Assembly: GCF_014204495.1 (NCBI RefSeq)
Contig: NZ_JACHLN010000001.1
Span: 1,178,001-1,242,000 of the forward strand
Length of the DNA stretch: 64,000 nucleotides
Reading direction: 5' to 3'
Source: Sphingomonas kyeonggiensis
Lineage (GTDB): Bacteria > Pseudomonadota > Alphaproteobacteria > Sphingomonadales > Sphingomonadaceae
In this document: positions 17,055-25,477 of the stretch, one piece after another
How positions within the stretch are numbered: position 1 is the first letter of the stretch
Layout of the letters: every line of letters begins with the position of its first letter
The notes under the pieces: model-generated
What the model was told of the DNA's origin: nothing
Databases searched by the model: none
The model's input: the letters and a program-made list of their open reading frames with translations, nothing else
Translations under genes and position numbers: made by a program

Positions 17055-17831
17055 ATGACGGAAAGCACAGAGGGCGAGGCCGACAAGCGTCGGCGGGGGA
17101 TTCAATCGGTCGAGATCGGGCTGGGGGTGCTCGAGGCGCTGGCCGCGCTGGGCGAGGCTTCGACGCTGGGCGCGATCGCCCAGGCGAGCGGCCTGTCGGG
17201 CCCGCAGACGCACCGCTACCTCGCCAGCCTGACCGCGGCGGGGATGACCCAGCAGGACCGCACCACCGGCCGCTACGACCTGGGGCCGGCCGCGCTCAAG
17301 CTCGGGCTGAGTGCGCTCGCCCGCACCGATGCCTTCCGCGTCGCCGATACCGCGATCGAGGCGTTCGTCCGCGAGACCGGGCGCACCGTGCAGGTCGCCG
17401 CCTTGGGGCCGCAGGGGCCGACGGTGGTGCGCTGGCACATGGGCCGTCCGGCGGTGATGACTTCGTTCGGCGTCGGCGCGGTGCTGCCGCTCCTCTATTC
17501 CGCCACCGGGCACATTTTCCTGAGCTTCGTGCCCGAGGTTGAGACCGATCCGCTGCTCGAGCGTGAGCTTGCCGACAGCGAGATGACCGCCGCCGATGTC
17601 GCGGCGATCCGCAAGCGCGTCCGCGCCGATGGCCGTGCCTATGTCGAGGGCACGGTGATCCCCGGCCTGCGCGCCGCCGCCTTCCCGATCTTCGACATGC
17701 AGGGCCGCGCGATCCTGAGCGCCACCGCGCTGGTGCCCGGTGCGTACAAGGCGGACGACAGCGGCGCGGTGCTCGACAAGCTCGCCGCTTCCTGTCGCGA
17801 GGTCAGCGAAAGGCTCGGCTGGAGCGGATAA
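17055..17831 (+). CDS. IclR-family transcriptional regulator
   Basis: A 258-residue regulator. The N-terminal winged helix spans about residues 17-75 (EIGLGVLEALAALGEASTLG, IAQASGLSGPQTHRYLASL), followed by the IclR effector domain (RYDLGPAALKLGLSAL, EAFVRETGRTVQVAALG, YVEGTVIPGLRAAAFPIFD). IclR proteins commonly control aromatic-acid catabolism. This one lies 92 bases upstream of, and in the same direction as, the gentisate operon, so gentisate or a precursor is a likely effector (inference). The TTGACA at 17837-17842 in the gap could belong to the gentisate promoter, but its -10 partner is poor. Confidence 0.9.
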   Translation: MTESTEGEADKRRRGIQSVEIGLGVLEALAALGEASTLGAIAQASGLSGPQTHRYLASLTAAGMTQQDRTTGRYDLGPAALKLGLSALARTDAFRVADTAIEAFVRETGRTVQVAALGPQGPTVVRWHMGRPAVMTSFGVGAVLPLLYSATGHIFLSFVPEVETDPLLERELADSEMTAADVAAIRKRVRADGRAYVEGTVIPGLRAAAFPIFDMQGRAILSATALVPGAYKADDSGAVLDKLAASCREVSERLGWSG

Positions 17832-17923
17832 TTCATTTGACATAGGACAATCAATTGCCCGATGGATAACGGGTGCGGCGCCCCCTACTCTGCGCCGCAC
17901 ACCCCATTTCGTGAGTATCGGGC

Positions 17924-18970
17924 ATGACTCTCGCCAACGACCAGCGGACCCAGCTTGAAGCGCTGTACGAGGAGATGGCGCCCGCGCACCTGACGCCGCT
18001 GTGGGAATCGCTCGCCGAGCTGGTCCGCCCGCAGCCCAAGTCGCCCGCGCAGGTGCATCGTTGGTCCTATGCCGAAGCGCGCGACTATCTGCTGCGTGCC
18101 GGCGACCTGATCTCCGCCGAACAGGCCGAGCGCCGCGTGCTGATCCTCGAGAACCCCGGGCTGGAAGGCCAGTCGGCGATCGTGCCGAGCCTCTATGCCG
18201 GGCTGCAGCTGATCCTGCCGGGCGAAGTCGCCCCCGCGCACCGCCACGCCCAGTCGGCACTGCGCTTCGTGATGGAAGGCGACGGCGCCTTCACCGCGGT
18301 CGACGGCGAGAAGGCCATCATGCGCCCGTTCGATCTGGTGCTGACCCCCGGCTGGCAATGGCACGACCATGGCAACCCCACCGACAAGCCGATGATCTGG
18401 CTCGACGGGCTCGACATCCCGACCGTCCGCCATTTCGATGCGAGCTTCGCCGAGAAGGGCGAGGAGAAGGTCTATCCCGAGACGGTGAAGCCCGGCGACA
18501 CGCTGGCGCGCTATGGCCACAACATGCGGCCGCTGCGCGGATCGCTGGCCGATCGCCGCCCGTCGCACCAGCCGCTGTTTCACTATCCCTATGCCGAGTG
18601 GCGCCCCGCACTCGATGCGATGGCGGCCTCGGCCGAGATCGATCCGCATCTTGGCCATGCACTGGAGTTCCTCAATCCGGCCAATGGCGGCCCGGTGATG
18701 TCGACTATCGCCGCGCATGTCCGCCTGCTGCCCGCCGGTTTCGAAACGCGGCCGCGCCGCAGCACCGACGGCACCGTGTTCGTCGTGGTCGAAGGCAGCG
18801 GCACCGCGGTGATCGAGGGCAAGGAAATCGCGCTCAATCCGCGTGACATCTTCACCGTGCCGTCGTGGCACGAGCTTCGCCTGCAGGCCGGGAGCACGCT
18901 GGTGCTGTTCGGCTATTCGGACAAGGCCGCGCAGGAGAAGCTGAACCTCTACAAGGAGCAGAATTCGTGA
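17924..18970 (+). CDS. Gentisate 1,2-dioxygenase
   Basis: A 348-residue bicupin enzyme that opens the ring of gentisate (2,5-dihydroxybenzoate) to maleylpyruvate using Fe(II) and O2. The cupin metal motif is visible as APAHRHAQSALRFVMEGDG and GWQWHDHGN; the second cupin spans roughly residues 255-340 (RSTDGTVFVVVEGSGTAVIE, PSWHELRLQAG). Length and the opening LEALYEEMAPAHLTPLWESL match the family. It is the first gene of a three-gene ring-cleavage operon coupled by overlaps (GTGA with the next gene), and the cluster encodes every step to fumarate and pyruvate. Confidence 0.94.
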   Translation: MTLANDQRTQLEALYEEMAPAHLTPLWESLAELVRPQPKSPAQVHRWSYAEARDYLLRAGDLISAEQAERRVLILENPGLEGQSAIVPSLYAGLQLILPGEVAPAHRHAQSALRFVMEGDGAFTAVDGEKAIMRPFDLVLTPGWQWHDHGNPTDKPMIWLDGLDIPTVRHFDASFAEKGEEKVYPETVKPGDTLARYGHNMRPLRGSLADRRPSHQPLFHYPYAEWRPALDAMAASAEIDPHLGHALEFLNPANGGPVMSTIAAHVRLLPAGFETRPRRSTDGTVFVVVEGSGTAVIEGKEIALNPRDIFTVPSWHELRLQAGSTLVLFGYSDKAAQEKLNLYKEQNS

Positions 18971-19665
18971 CGACCCTCTTCGCCCCCAAGGATCCGGTGC
19001 TCGCCGCGACCAGCGACGGCAACCAGTTTCCCGTCCGCCGCGTCTTCTGCATCGGCCGCAACTATGCCGCCCATGCCCGCGAGATGGGCCGCGATCCGGA
19101 CCGCGAGCCACCCTTCTTCTTCACGAAGTGGGCCGAGACCGTGGTGCCGACCGGCACGACCGTGGCCTATCCCAGCGAGACGGCCAATTTCCATTATGAA
19201 GCCGAGCTGGTGCTCGCGATCGGCAAGGGCGGGCGCAACATCGCCGCCGCCGATGCGCTGGAGCATGTCTATGGCTATGCCACCGGTCTCGACATGACGC
19301 GCCGCGACTTGCAGCTCGAAGCGCGCGAAAAGGGCCGTCCGTGGAGCACCGGCAAGAATGTCGAGCAGTCCTCGCCGCTCGGCCTGATCCATCCGGCCAG
19401 CGAGACCGGCACGTTCGACAGCGGCAGCATCAAGCTGACGGTGAACGGCGTGGTGAAGCAGGATGCCGATCTCAACGAGTTGATCTGGGACGTGCCCGAT
19501 GTGATCGCCTATGTCTCGCGCTTCTACCGGCTGGAGCCGGGCGACCTGATCTATACCGGCACCCCGGCGGGCGTCGGCGCGGTAGTCGAGGGGGACGAGG
19601 TCGTCGTGTCGATCGCCGGCCTCAGCGATTGCGTGATCAAGGTGGGAGCGCCGGCGCGTGACTGA
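18967..19665 (+). CDS. Fumarylacetoacetate-hydrolase-family protein, probable fumarylpyruvate hydrolase
   Basis: A 232-residue FAH-fold enzyme. GTG 18967 is chosen because it overlaps the dioxygenase stop (GTGA) and gives the usual length. Motifs include FCIGRNYAAHAREMG, NFHYEAELVLAIGKGG (glutamates of the metal site), GYATGLDMTRRDLQ and GDLIYTGTPAGVGAV. Next to gentisate dioxygenase, the expected reaction is fumarylpyruvate to fumarate plus pyruvate (NagK-like). Cytoplasmic, with a Mg/Mn cofactor expected for the family. It overlaps the isomerase gene downstream by 8 bases. Confidence 0.92.
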   Translation: MTTLFAPKDPVLAATSDGNQFPVRRVFCIGRNYAAHAREMGRDPDREPPFFFTKWAETVVPTGTTVAYPSETANFHYEAELVLAIGKGGRNIAAADALEHVYGYATGLDMTRRDLQLEAREKGRPWSTGKNVEQSSPLGLIHPASETGTFDSGSIKLTVNGVVKQDADLNELIWDVPDVIAYVSRFYRLEPGDLIYTGTPAGVGAVVEGDEVVVSIAGLSDCVIKVGAPARD

Positions 19666-20299
19666 TGCGGTGACCCTGCACGGCTATTTCCGCTCGGGCG
19701 CATCCTATCGGGTGCGCATCGCGCTCAACCTGAAGGGCATCGCCTATGCCGATGCCTTCCACCATCTGCGCAAGGGCGAGCAGAACGCGCCGGCATATCG
19801 CGCGATCAATCCGCAAGGACTGCTGCCCGCGCTGGAGATCGACGGGGCGGTGCTCACCCAGAGCCTGGCGATCTGCGAATATCTGGATGAAGTGCATCCG
19901 GAACCGGCGCTGCTTCCCGCGGAGCCGATCGCCCGCGCCAAGGTCCGCGCCTTTGCCCAGGTGATCGCCTGCGACACGCATCCGGTGCAGAACCTCAAGG
20001 TGCTCGCCAATCTGCGCGCGCTCGGGCTCGACGAGGCGCAGATCAATGGCTGGGCGGCCAAGGTGATCGAGGACGGGCTCGACGCGTGCAGCGCGCTGAT
20101 CGAGGGCCGCTCCGGCACCTATTGCTTCGGGGACAGCGTGACGCTGGCGGACCTGTTCCTGGTGCCGCAGCTGGTCAATGCGCGGCGTTTTGGTGTGGAT
20201 CTGCAGCGCTGGCCGAAACTGCTCGAGATCGAGCGCGCCTGCCTGGCGCTCGATGCGTTTGCCAAGGCGGCGCCGGAGAACCAGCCCGACGCAGAATGA
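19658..20299 (+). CDS. Maleylpyruvate/maleylacetoacetate isomerase (zeta-class GST)
   Basis: A 213-residue GST-fold protein. The N-terminus LHGYFRSGASYRVRIALNLK has the zeta-class SxxASxRVRIAL pattern; NPQGLLPALEIDGAVLTQSLAICEYL is the glutathione site with the cis-proline, and LADLFLVPQLVNARRFGVDL belongs to the helical domain. In this operon it should isomerise maleylpyruvate to fumarylpyruvate using glutathione (NagL-like). GTG start with an 8-base overlap to the hydrolase gene. A glutathione reductase gene is also in the window, at 49749-51095, but it is not linked. Confidence 0.92.
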   Translation: MTDAVTLHGYFRSGASYRVRIALNLKGIAYADAFHHLRKGEQNAPAYRAINPQGLLPALEIDGAVLTQSLAICEYLDEVHPEPALLPAEPIARAKVRAFAQVIACDTHPVQNLKVLANLRALGLDEAQINGWAAKVIEDGLDACSALIEGRSGTYCFGDSVTLADLFLVPQLVNARRFGVDLQRWPKLLEIERACLALDAFAKAAPENQPDAE

Positions 20300-20335
20300 G
20301 CCGACCCGAATACGGGCGGATACAAGGAGGACAGG

Positions 20336-21913
20336 ATGACCGGATTTCCGCTGAACCGCCGCGCCCTGATCGGCGCGGCCGGATCGACTTTCCTGGCGAG
20401 CCTCGCCGCCCGCGCACGTGTGCCGGGCGGCTCCCGGCCCAATCTGATCCTGTTCTTCCCCGATGAGATGCGGGCGGATTCGCTGGCCTGCTACGGCAAT
20501 CCGGTCACCCGCACCCCGGCGTTCGACCTGCTGGCGAAGCAGGGTACGCGCTTCGCCAATTGTCATGTCCAGACGCCGATATGTGCAGCCTCGCGCTGTT
20601 CGATGCTCACCGGGCTGCCGACCGGCGCGACCGGGCATCGCGGTTTCGGCTATCTGCTCCAGCCCGACGAGCCCAATTTGTTCCGCACGCTGCGCGAGGG
20701 CGGCTACGACACCTATTTCTTCGGCAAGAACGATGTGCTGGCGCCCGAGACCTTCGCGCGCAGCCTGACCGACTGGGCCGATCCGCCGGCTCCTGGCGCG
20801 GCGCCGGGCGATCATGCGCCCGGCGCGCGGCGCGGCAAGCTCGACGGGCCGACGACGATGCTGCTGCCCGCCACCGGCGATCGCCGCGCGACCAGCGATT
20901 ACGGCATCCTTCGCCGCGCGATCCAGGTGATCGAGCGCCGCGAGCAGGACCGGCCCTTCTGCCTGTTCCTCCCGGTCTTCCAGCCGCATCCGCCCTATCA
21001 TGCGCCCGACGGCTTCCAGGACATGTACAAGCCGGGCGACCTGCCGCCGCTGATCCCGCCGGGCACCAGGGGCCGGCCGGCCTATCATGCGGCGATCCGC
21101 GACAAATACCGTCTGAATGAAGTCGACGATGCGGTGCTGCGCCAGGTGCGCGCCACCTATTACGGCCAGGTCTCGTACACCGACTGGCTGCTCGGCGAGC
21201 TGATGGAAGCGCTCGAGCGCACCGGCCGCGACAAGGATACCGCGCTGCTCGTCAGCTCGGATCACGGCGATTATGCCGGCGATTACGGGCTGGTCGAGAA
21301 ATGGCATGGCGGGCTCGAGACCTGCCTCACCCATGTGCCGATGATCGGGCGCGTGCCCGGCGGCGTGGCCGGCCATGTCGCCACCGGCATGACCGAGCTG
21401 TACGACGTGCTGCCGACCTTCCTCGATCTCGCCCGCCTGTCCTCCACCCACACCAATTTCGCCCGCTCGATGATGCCGCAGCTGCGTGGTGGGCAGGGTG
21501 ATCCCGATCGCGCCGCCTTCACCGAGGCGGGGATGAACATCTATGAGCCCCAGGCCTTCGATTCGCCCTCGGGCGGGCTCTATGCGCGCAAGTCCGAGCT
21601 GGCGGCGGAGCAGCCGGTCTTGGTCGGCCGCGCAGCCTCGGTGCGCACCCAGCGCTACACCTTCGTCCAGCGGCCGCAGGGGCTGAGCGAACTCTATGAT
21701 CGCCAGGCCGATCCGCGGGAACTGAACAACCTGATCGGCCGGCGCAGCCACGCCAAGGTGCAGGACGCGCTCGAGCGGCGGCTGCTCGACTGGTACATCA
21801 ACACCACCGGCGTGCCCGCTGATCTGCGCAACAGCCGCGACGTCCCCAATTTCACCGCGCCGCTCGCCCCCAGGGGCGATGCCGCCGCCGCGAACGCCAT
21901 TCTCGACAAGTGA
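20336..21913 (+). CDS. Tat-exported sulfatase-like hydrolase (CAASR type)
   Basis: A 525-residue sulfatase with a twin-arginine signal (LNRRALIGAAGSTFLASLAA). The metal pair is D43-E44 in FFPDEMRADSLACYGN, and the formylglycine motif is C83-A-A-S-R87 followed by CSMLTG. Downstream landmarks are FFGKND, FQPHPPYHAP, LLVSSDHGDYAGDYGLVEKW and THVPMIGRVPG. AAGGAGG lies before the ATG. It follows the gentisate operon by 36 bases and runs straight into a type-B carboxylesterase, which suggests that the imported conjugate carries sulfate and ester groups. Of the three sulfatases here it is the most divergent. Confidence 0.92.
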   Translation: MTGFPLNRRALIGAAGSTFLASLAARARVPGGSRPNLILFFPDEMRADSLACYGNPVTRTPAFDLLAKQGTRFANCHVQTPICAASRCSMLTGLPTGATGHRGFGYLLQPDEPNLFRTLREGGYDTYFFGKNDVLAPETFARSLTDWADPPAPGAAPGDHAPGARRGKLDGPTTMLLPATGDRRATSDYGILRRAIQVIERREQDRPFCLFLPVFQPHPPYHAPDGFQDMYKPGDLPPLIPPGTRGRPAYHAAIRDKYRLNEVDDAVLRQVRATYYGQVSYTDWLLGELMEALERTGRDKDTALLVSSDHGDYAGDYGLVEKWHGGLETCLTHVPMIGRVPGGVAGHVATGMTELYDVLPTFLDLARLSSTHTNFARSMMPQLRGGQGDPDRAAFTEAGMNIYEPQAFDSPSGGLYARKSELAAEQPVLVGRAASVRTQRYTFVQRPQGLSELYDRQADPRELNNLIGRRSHAKVQDALERRLLDWYINTTGVPADLRNSRDVPNFTAPLAPRGDAAAANAILDK

Positions 21914-21918
21914 GGCCG

Positions 21919-23475
21919 ATGATGACCAAGCCCGTTCGCCTTTTCGCGCTCCCGCTCATGGCAACGTTGTCGGCTGCCGCCGCGCCGAACGACCCCGCGC
22001 GCGTCACCATTGCCTCGGGGCCGATCGAGGGCAGCGTCGAGGGCAAGGTGATTGCGTTCCGCGGCATTCCCTATGCTACCGCTCCGGTCGCGGATCTTCG
22101 CTGGCGTGCCCCGCAGCCGGTTTCGCCCTGGACGCAGGTGCGGGAAACGAAGGAATTCGCGCCGATCTGCATGCAGCAGATGATCCCGATGGACGAGCCG
22201 CAGTCAACTTCCGCGTCCGAAGACTGTCTGTTCGTGAACATATGGAAGCCTGTGTCTGTTTCGGCCAGGCTGCGGCCGGTGGTGGTCTGGATCCATGGCG
22301 GCGGCCTGATGAACGGCGGCAGCGCCTCCAGGATCTTCGACGGCGCAACCTTTGCCAACAACGGCTTCGTCACTGTTACGCTGAACTACCGCCTCGGCCG
22401 CTTCGGCTTCTTCGCCCACCCGGCCCTGACGGCGGCCAAGGAGGGGCCAACCGGCAATTTCGGCTTCATGGACCAGATCGCCGCGCTGAAGTGGGTGCAG
22501 GCCAATATCGCCAAATTCGGCGGCGATCCCAAACAGGTAACCGTGGTCGGCGAGTCGGCCGGCGGCATCTCGATCCTGACGCTGATGGGCTCGCCCGCGG
22601 CCAAGGGGCTGTTCGCCCGCGCGGTGGTGATGTCGGGCGGCGGGCGCAACCTGCTCGCGCCCAGGACGCTGCCCGAGGCCGAGCGCTTCGGCGAGAATTT
22701 CGCCCGGAGTTCAGGTATTTCCGCCTCGGGCCCGGAAGCCCTGGCGCAGCTGCGGGCCTTGCCGGCGGCGACGGTGTCCGAAGGCGTGTTCATGGCGATC
22801 GGCAAGGTGCCGGGCGGCGACACCTATGTCGGTGGCGGCATGATCGACGGCACCGTGATCACCGGCGCGACCGAGGACATCTTCCGCGCCGGCAAACAGG
22901 CCAGGGTCCCGCTGATCGTCGGCGCCACCTCCGACGACGCCCCGATCGGCGCACGGCCGGGCGACAAGGACGCGCTGTTCGCTGTTTTCGGCGCGAACCA
23001 GGCGGCGGCGCGGGCGGCCTATGATCCCGACGGCGCGCGCGATGCCGATATGGTGCGCCGGGCGATGGCACGCGACCGGGCGTTCCTCGAGCCGTCGCGC
23101 TTCATCGCGACTTCGGTCGCACGAACGGGCCAGCCGGTCTGGTTCTACCGCTTCTCCTATGTCGCCCAGTCGCTGCTGCCGTCGCCCGGCGCGCGACATG
23201 CGAGCGACGTGCCGTACATGTTCGGCACGGTGGCGGCGCGCTACGGCGACAAGCTCGCCCCGCGCGACGTCCAGCTGTCGGATGCCTTCCACGCCTATGT
23301 CGAGAATTTCGCGCGGACCGGGAATCCCAACGGGGCGGGCCGTCCGGCATGGGCACCGTTCCGGGCCGGGGACAAGGTACTGATGGACCTGGCGGCGGAC
23401 GGCCAGGTGCGGATGACCCGCGATCCCTTCGCGGCGCGGCTCGACGTTGCCGAGGGGTTGGCGGGCAGCCGCTGA
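21919..23475 (+). CDS. Exported type-B carboxylesterase
   Basis: A roughly 518-residue alpha/beta-hydrolase with signal peptide MTKPVRLFALPLMATLSAAA. The start is one of two ATGs (21919/21922) behind GAGG. The oxyanion segment VVVWIHGGGLMNGG and the nucleophile elbow VVGESAGGISIL (serine near residue 210) define the carboxylesterase/para-nitrobenzyl-esterase family; the catalytic His is probably in GARHASDVPYMFG. EDCLFVNIW and NYRLGRFGFF are further family marks. It would cleave an ester of the substrate in the periplasm. The gene starts a few bases after the sulfatase stop, so the two are cotranscribed. Confidence 0.93.
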   Translation: MMTKPVRLFALPLMATLSAAAAPNDPARVTIASGPIEGSVEGKVIAFRGIPYATAPVADLRWRAPQPVSPWTQVRETKEFAPICMQQMIPMDEPQSTSASEDCLFVNIWKPVSVSARLRPVVVWIHGGGLMNGGSASRIFDGATFANNGFVTVTLNYRLGRFGFFAHPALTAAKEGPTGNFGFMDQIAALKWVQANIAKFGGDPKQVTVVGESAGGISILTLMGSPAAKGLFARAVVMSGGGRNLLAPRTLPEAERFGENFARSSGISASGPEALAQLRALPAATVSEGVFMAIGKVPGGDTYVGGGMIDGTVITGATEDIFRAGKQARVPLIVGATSDDAPIGARPGDKDALFAVFGANQAAARAAYDPDGARDADMVRRAMARDRAFLEPSRFIATSVARTGQPVWFYRFSYVAQSLLPSPGARHASDVPYMFGTVAARYGDKLAPRDVQLSDAFHAYVENFARTGNPNGAGRPAWAPFRAGDKVLMDLAADGQVRMTRDPFAARLDVAEGLAGSR

Positions 23476-23482
23476 ACGGCTG

Positions 23483-24439
23483 CTATTGCAGACGCGGGTT
23501 CAGGTCTTCCCGGAAGGCCGTCCGCCCGGTCTCCAGTAGCCGTTCAGGGGTCACGGGCCCTGCCGCCGCCGTGAGGTCCCGCACCCAGGCCCCGACCCGC
23601 GACGTGCCATGGGCCGCCTCCAGGCCGGCGAAGACACGCCATGCCGCTTCATAGCGTGCGGCGGTGTTGCTTTCGTCGCTGACCATGTCGTCCGGCTTGA
23701 AGCTGAACGGGCCGGCGGGCGCATAGTGCGGGTCGGCCTTGATCTTCTCCCGCTCCTCGGCGCTGACCTGGCGCAGGATCGCCTCGGGCTTCACCTGCAT
23801 GCCGCCCCAGCGGGCAAGCGCTACCGGCTCGGTCGAGACCTGGAGCGCCCGGGCGCCCTCAAGTGCGTCCGCGCGGGCTTCGGCGGGCGCCAGGACCGCG
23901 ACGACCTTGCGGCTGATCCATACGGCGTGCCCCTCATGGAACCAGCGCGGCGTCTGCGCGCCGGCGCGTTGCTGGAAGGCATGGACCTGCTCGTGCGGCA
24001 TGACCACGACCGCCATCTTCTGCCCGGCGGGGGTAAGCGTGCCGTCCGGCGCGGTGGCGATCGTCCAGCGCTTCTCGGAGGTATCGCGCGGCGGAATATA
24101 GTCGGCGTGGGGCGTGAAGACCACGGAGGACCAGTGGGCATTGCGCCAGACCCTGCCGGTCTCGGCATGGAGCAACCGGATCTGGGCACCCAGGCAGGCC
24201 GCCCGTGCCCAGGCGGCCGGTTGCGCGGCGGGATCGTAATAGGCGTTCATGCGGCCGCCGCTCTCGCGATCGGTGATGCGCAGATAGGGAAGGTCGCCGC
24301 CGCGCGCGGCGATCGCCTCGACCTCGATCCCCTGCAGTTGCAGGCGCGTGCCGGCAGAGGCAGCGCAGGCAGCGCGTGCCTGGGCATCGAAGCTGGTGGA
24401 AGGCGCCGATAGCGCAAGGGCAAGCGTCAGCAAGGGCAT
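23483..24439 (-). CDS. Exported gluzincin-type metallopeptidase-like protein
   Basis: A 318-residue protein with a signal peptide (MPLLTLALALSAPSTSFDAQ). MPHEQVHAFQQ contains HExxH (H149-E150-Q-V-H153) and WFHEGHAVWIS supplies a third ligand glutamate (E169) 16 residues later, the arrangement of MA-clan zinc peptidases with a WFxEGxA segment. The target is unknown. The coding frame ends 8 bases from the end of the convergent carboxylesterase gene, and there is no terminator between them. It starts 24 bases beyond the stop of the aldo/keto reductase gene and is probably last in that minus-strand run. Confidence 0.8.
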   Translation of the reverse strand: MPLLTLALALSAPSTSFDAQARAACAASAGTRLQLQGIEVEAIAARGGDLPYLRITDRESGGRMNAYYDPAAQPAAWARAACLGAQIRLLHAETGRVWRNAHWSSVVFTPHADYIPPRDTSEKRWTIATAPDGTLTPAGQKMAVVVMPHEQVHAFQQRAGAQTPRWFHEGHAVWISRKVVAVLAPAEARADALEGARALQVSTEPVALARWGGMQVKPEAILRQVSAEEREKIKADPHYAPAGPFSFKPDDMVSDESNTAARYEAAWRVFAGLEAAHGTSRVGAWVRDLTAAAGPVTPERLLETGRTAFREDLNPRLQ

Positions 24440-24462
24440 TGATCGACTCCGATGGCTGGATT

Positions 24463-25473
24463 TCAGGCCGGGATCGGCAGCGGTGCGGCGGGATCGACCA
24501 GGCCGGCCGCGCGCAGATCGCGCCAGAAATCGGCGGGAATGCTTTCCTCAAGCGCGGCGCGGTCCTCGGCGATCCGCCCGGGGCGGCTCGCGCCCGGGAT
24601 CACCGCGGCGACGGCGGGATTGGCGAGCGCGAACTGCAGTCCGGCCGCCTTCACGCTGATGCCGTGGCGATCGGCGAGCGCCTTGATCCGCGCCACCTTG
24701 TCGAGGATGGCGGGCGTGGCCGGGGCATATTCGAAATTCGGCCCGCCGACGAGCGCGCCGGAACTGTACGGCCCGCCGACGACGATGCCGAGCCCGCGCT
24801 CCGCCACCCTGGGCATCAGGCGCTGCAGCGCGCGGCCATGGTCGAGCAACGTGTAGCGGCCGGCGAGCAGCGAGCCGTCTGGGCGGGGGCCGTCGAGATC
24901 GAGCAGCAGCTCGATCGGCTCGACGCGATTGACGCCCAGGCCCCAGGCCTTGATCACGCCCTCGTCGCGCAGCCGGTCGAGCACCCTGAACGCGCCGGTC
25001 CGCGCGGTCTCGAACATCGCCAGCCATTCGTCGCCGTAAAAGTCCTGGGCGATGTCGTGCACCCAGACGATGTCGATGCGGTCGGTCCGCAGGCGCTTCA
25101 GGCTGTCCTCGATCGAGCGGAGCGTGGCGTCGGCCGAATAGTCGTTGATCACCTTGTTCGGGCGGCCATGCGCGAAGACGGCGCCTTTCTCGCCATTGTC
25201 GCGCGGGCCGTCCTCCAGCGCTTCGAGCACGACGCGCCCGACCTTGGTGCTGATCACATAATGATCGCGCGGCTTGCCCTGCAGCGCCGCGCCCATGCGG
25301 AGCTCGGCCAGGCCGGCGCCGTAGAAGGGGGCGTTGTCATAATAGCGTATGCCGTCGTTCCACGCCGCCTCGACGGTGGCCAGCGCCTCGTCTTCGGGGA
25401 TGTCACGGAACATGTTGCCGAGCGGAGCCGCGCCGAAGCCGAGCCTGCTGCCGATGATGTCATGGAGTGCCAT
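24463..25473 (-). CDS. Aldo/keto reductase (D-threo-aldose 1-dehydrogenase-like)
   Basis: A 336-residue NAD(P)-linked TIM-barrel oxidoreductase. The ATG at 25473 is chosen because the protein then begins with the family opening (LGFGAAPLGNMFRDIPEDEA) and lies 4 bases after the upstream stop. Catalytic tetrad candidates are D in IRYYDNAPFYGAG, Y in the same segment, K in VISTKVGRVV and H in DIVWVHD. WGLGVNRVEPIELLLD and PGASRPGRIAED are typical of the L-fucose/D-threo-aldose dehydrogenase branch. It may oxidise or reduce an aldehyde formed by the oxygenase encoded upstream in the same run. Confidence 0.9.
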   Translation of the reverse strand: MALHDIIGSRLGFGAAPLGNMFRDIPEDEALATVEAAWNDGIRYYDNAPFYGAGLAELRMGAALQGKPRDHYVISTKVGRVVLEALEDGPRDNGEKGAVFAHGRPNKVINDYSADATLRSIEDSLKRLRTDRIDIVWVHDIAQDFYGDEWLAMFETARTGAFRVLDRLRDEGVIKAWGLGVNRVEPIELLLDLDGPRPDGSLLAGRYTLLDHGRALQRLMPRVAERGLGIVVGGPYSSGALVGGPNFEYAPATPAILDKVARIKALADRHGISVKAAGLQFALANPAVAAVIPGASRPGRIAEDRAALEESIPADFWRDLRAAGLVDPAAPLPIPA

Positions 25474-25477
25474 GGCT

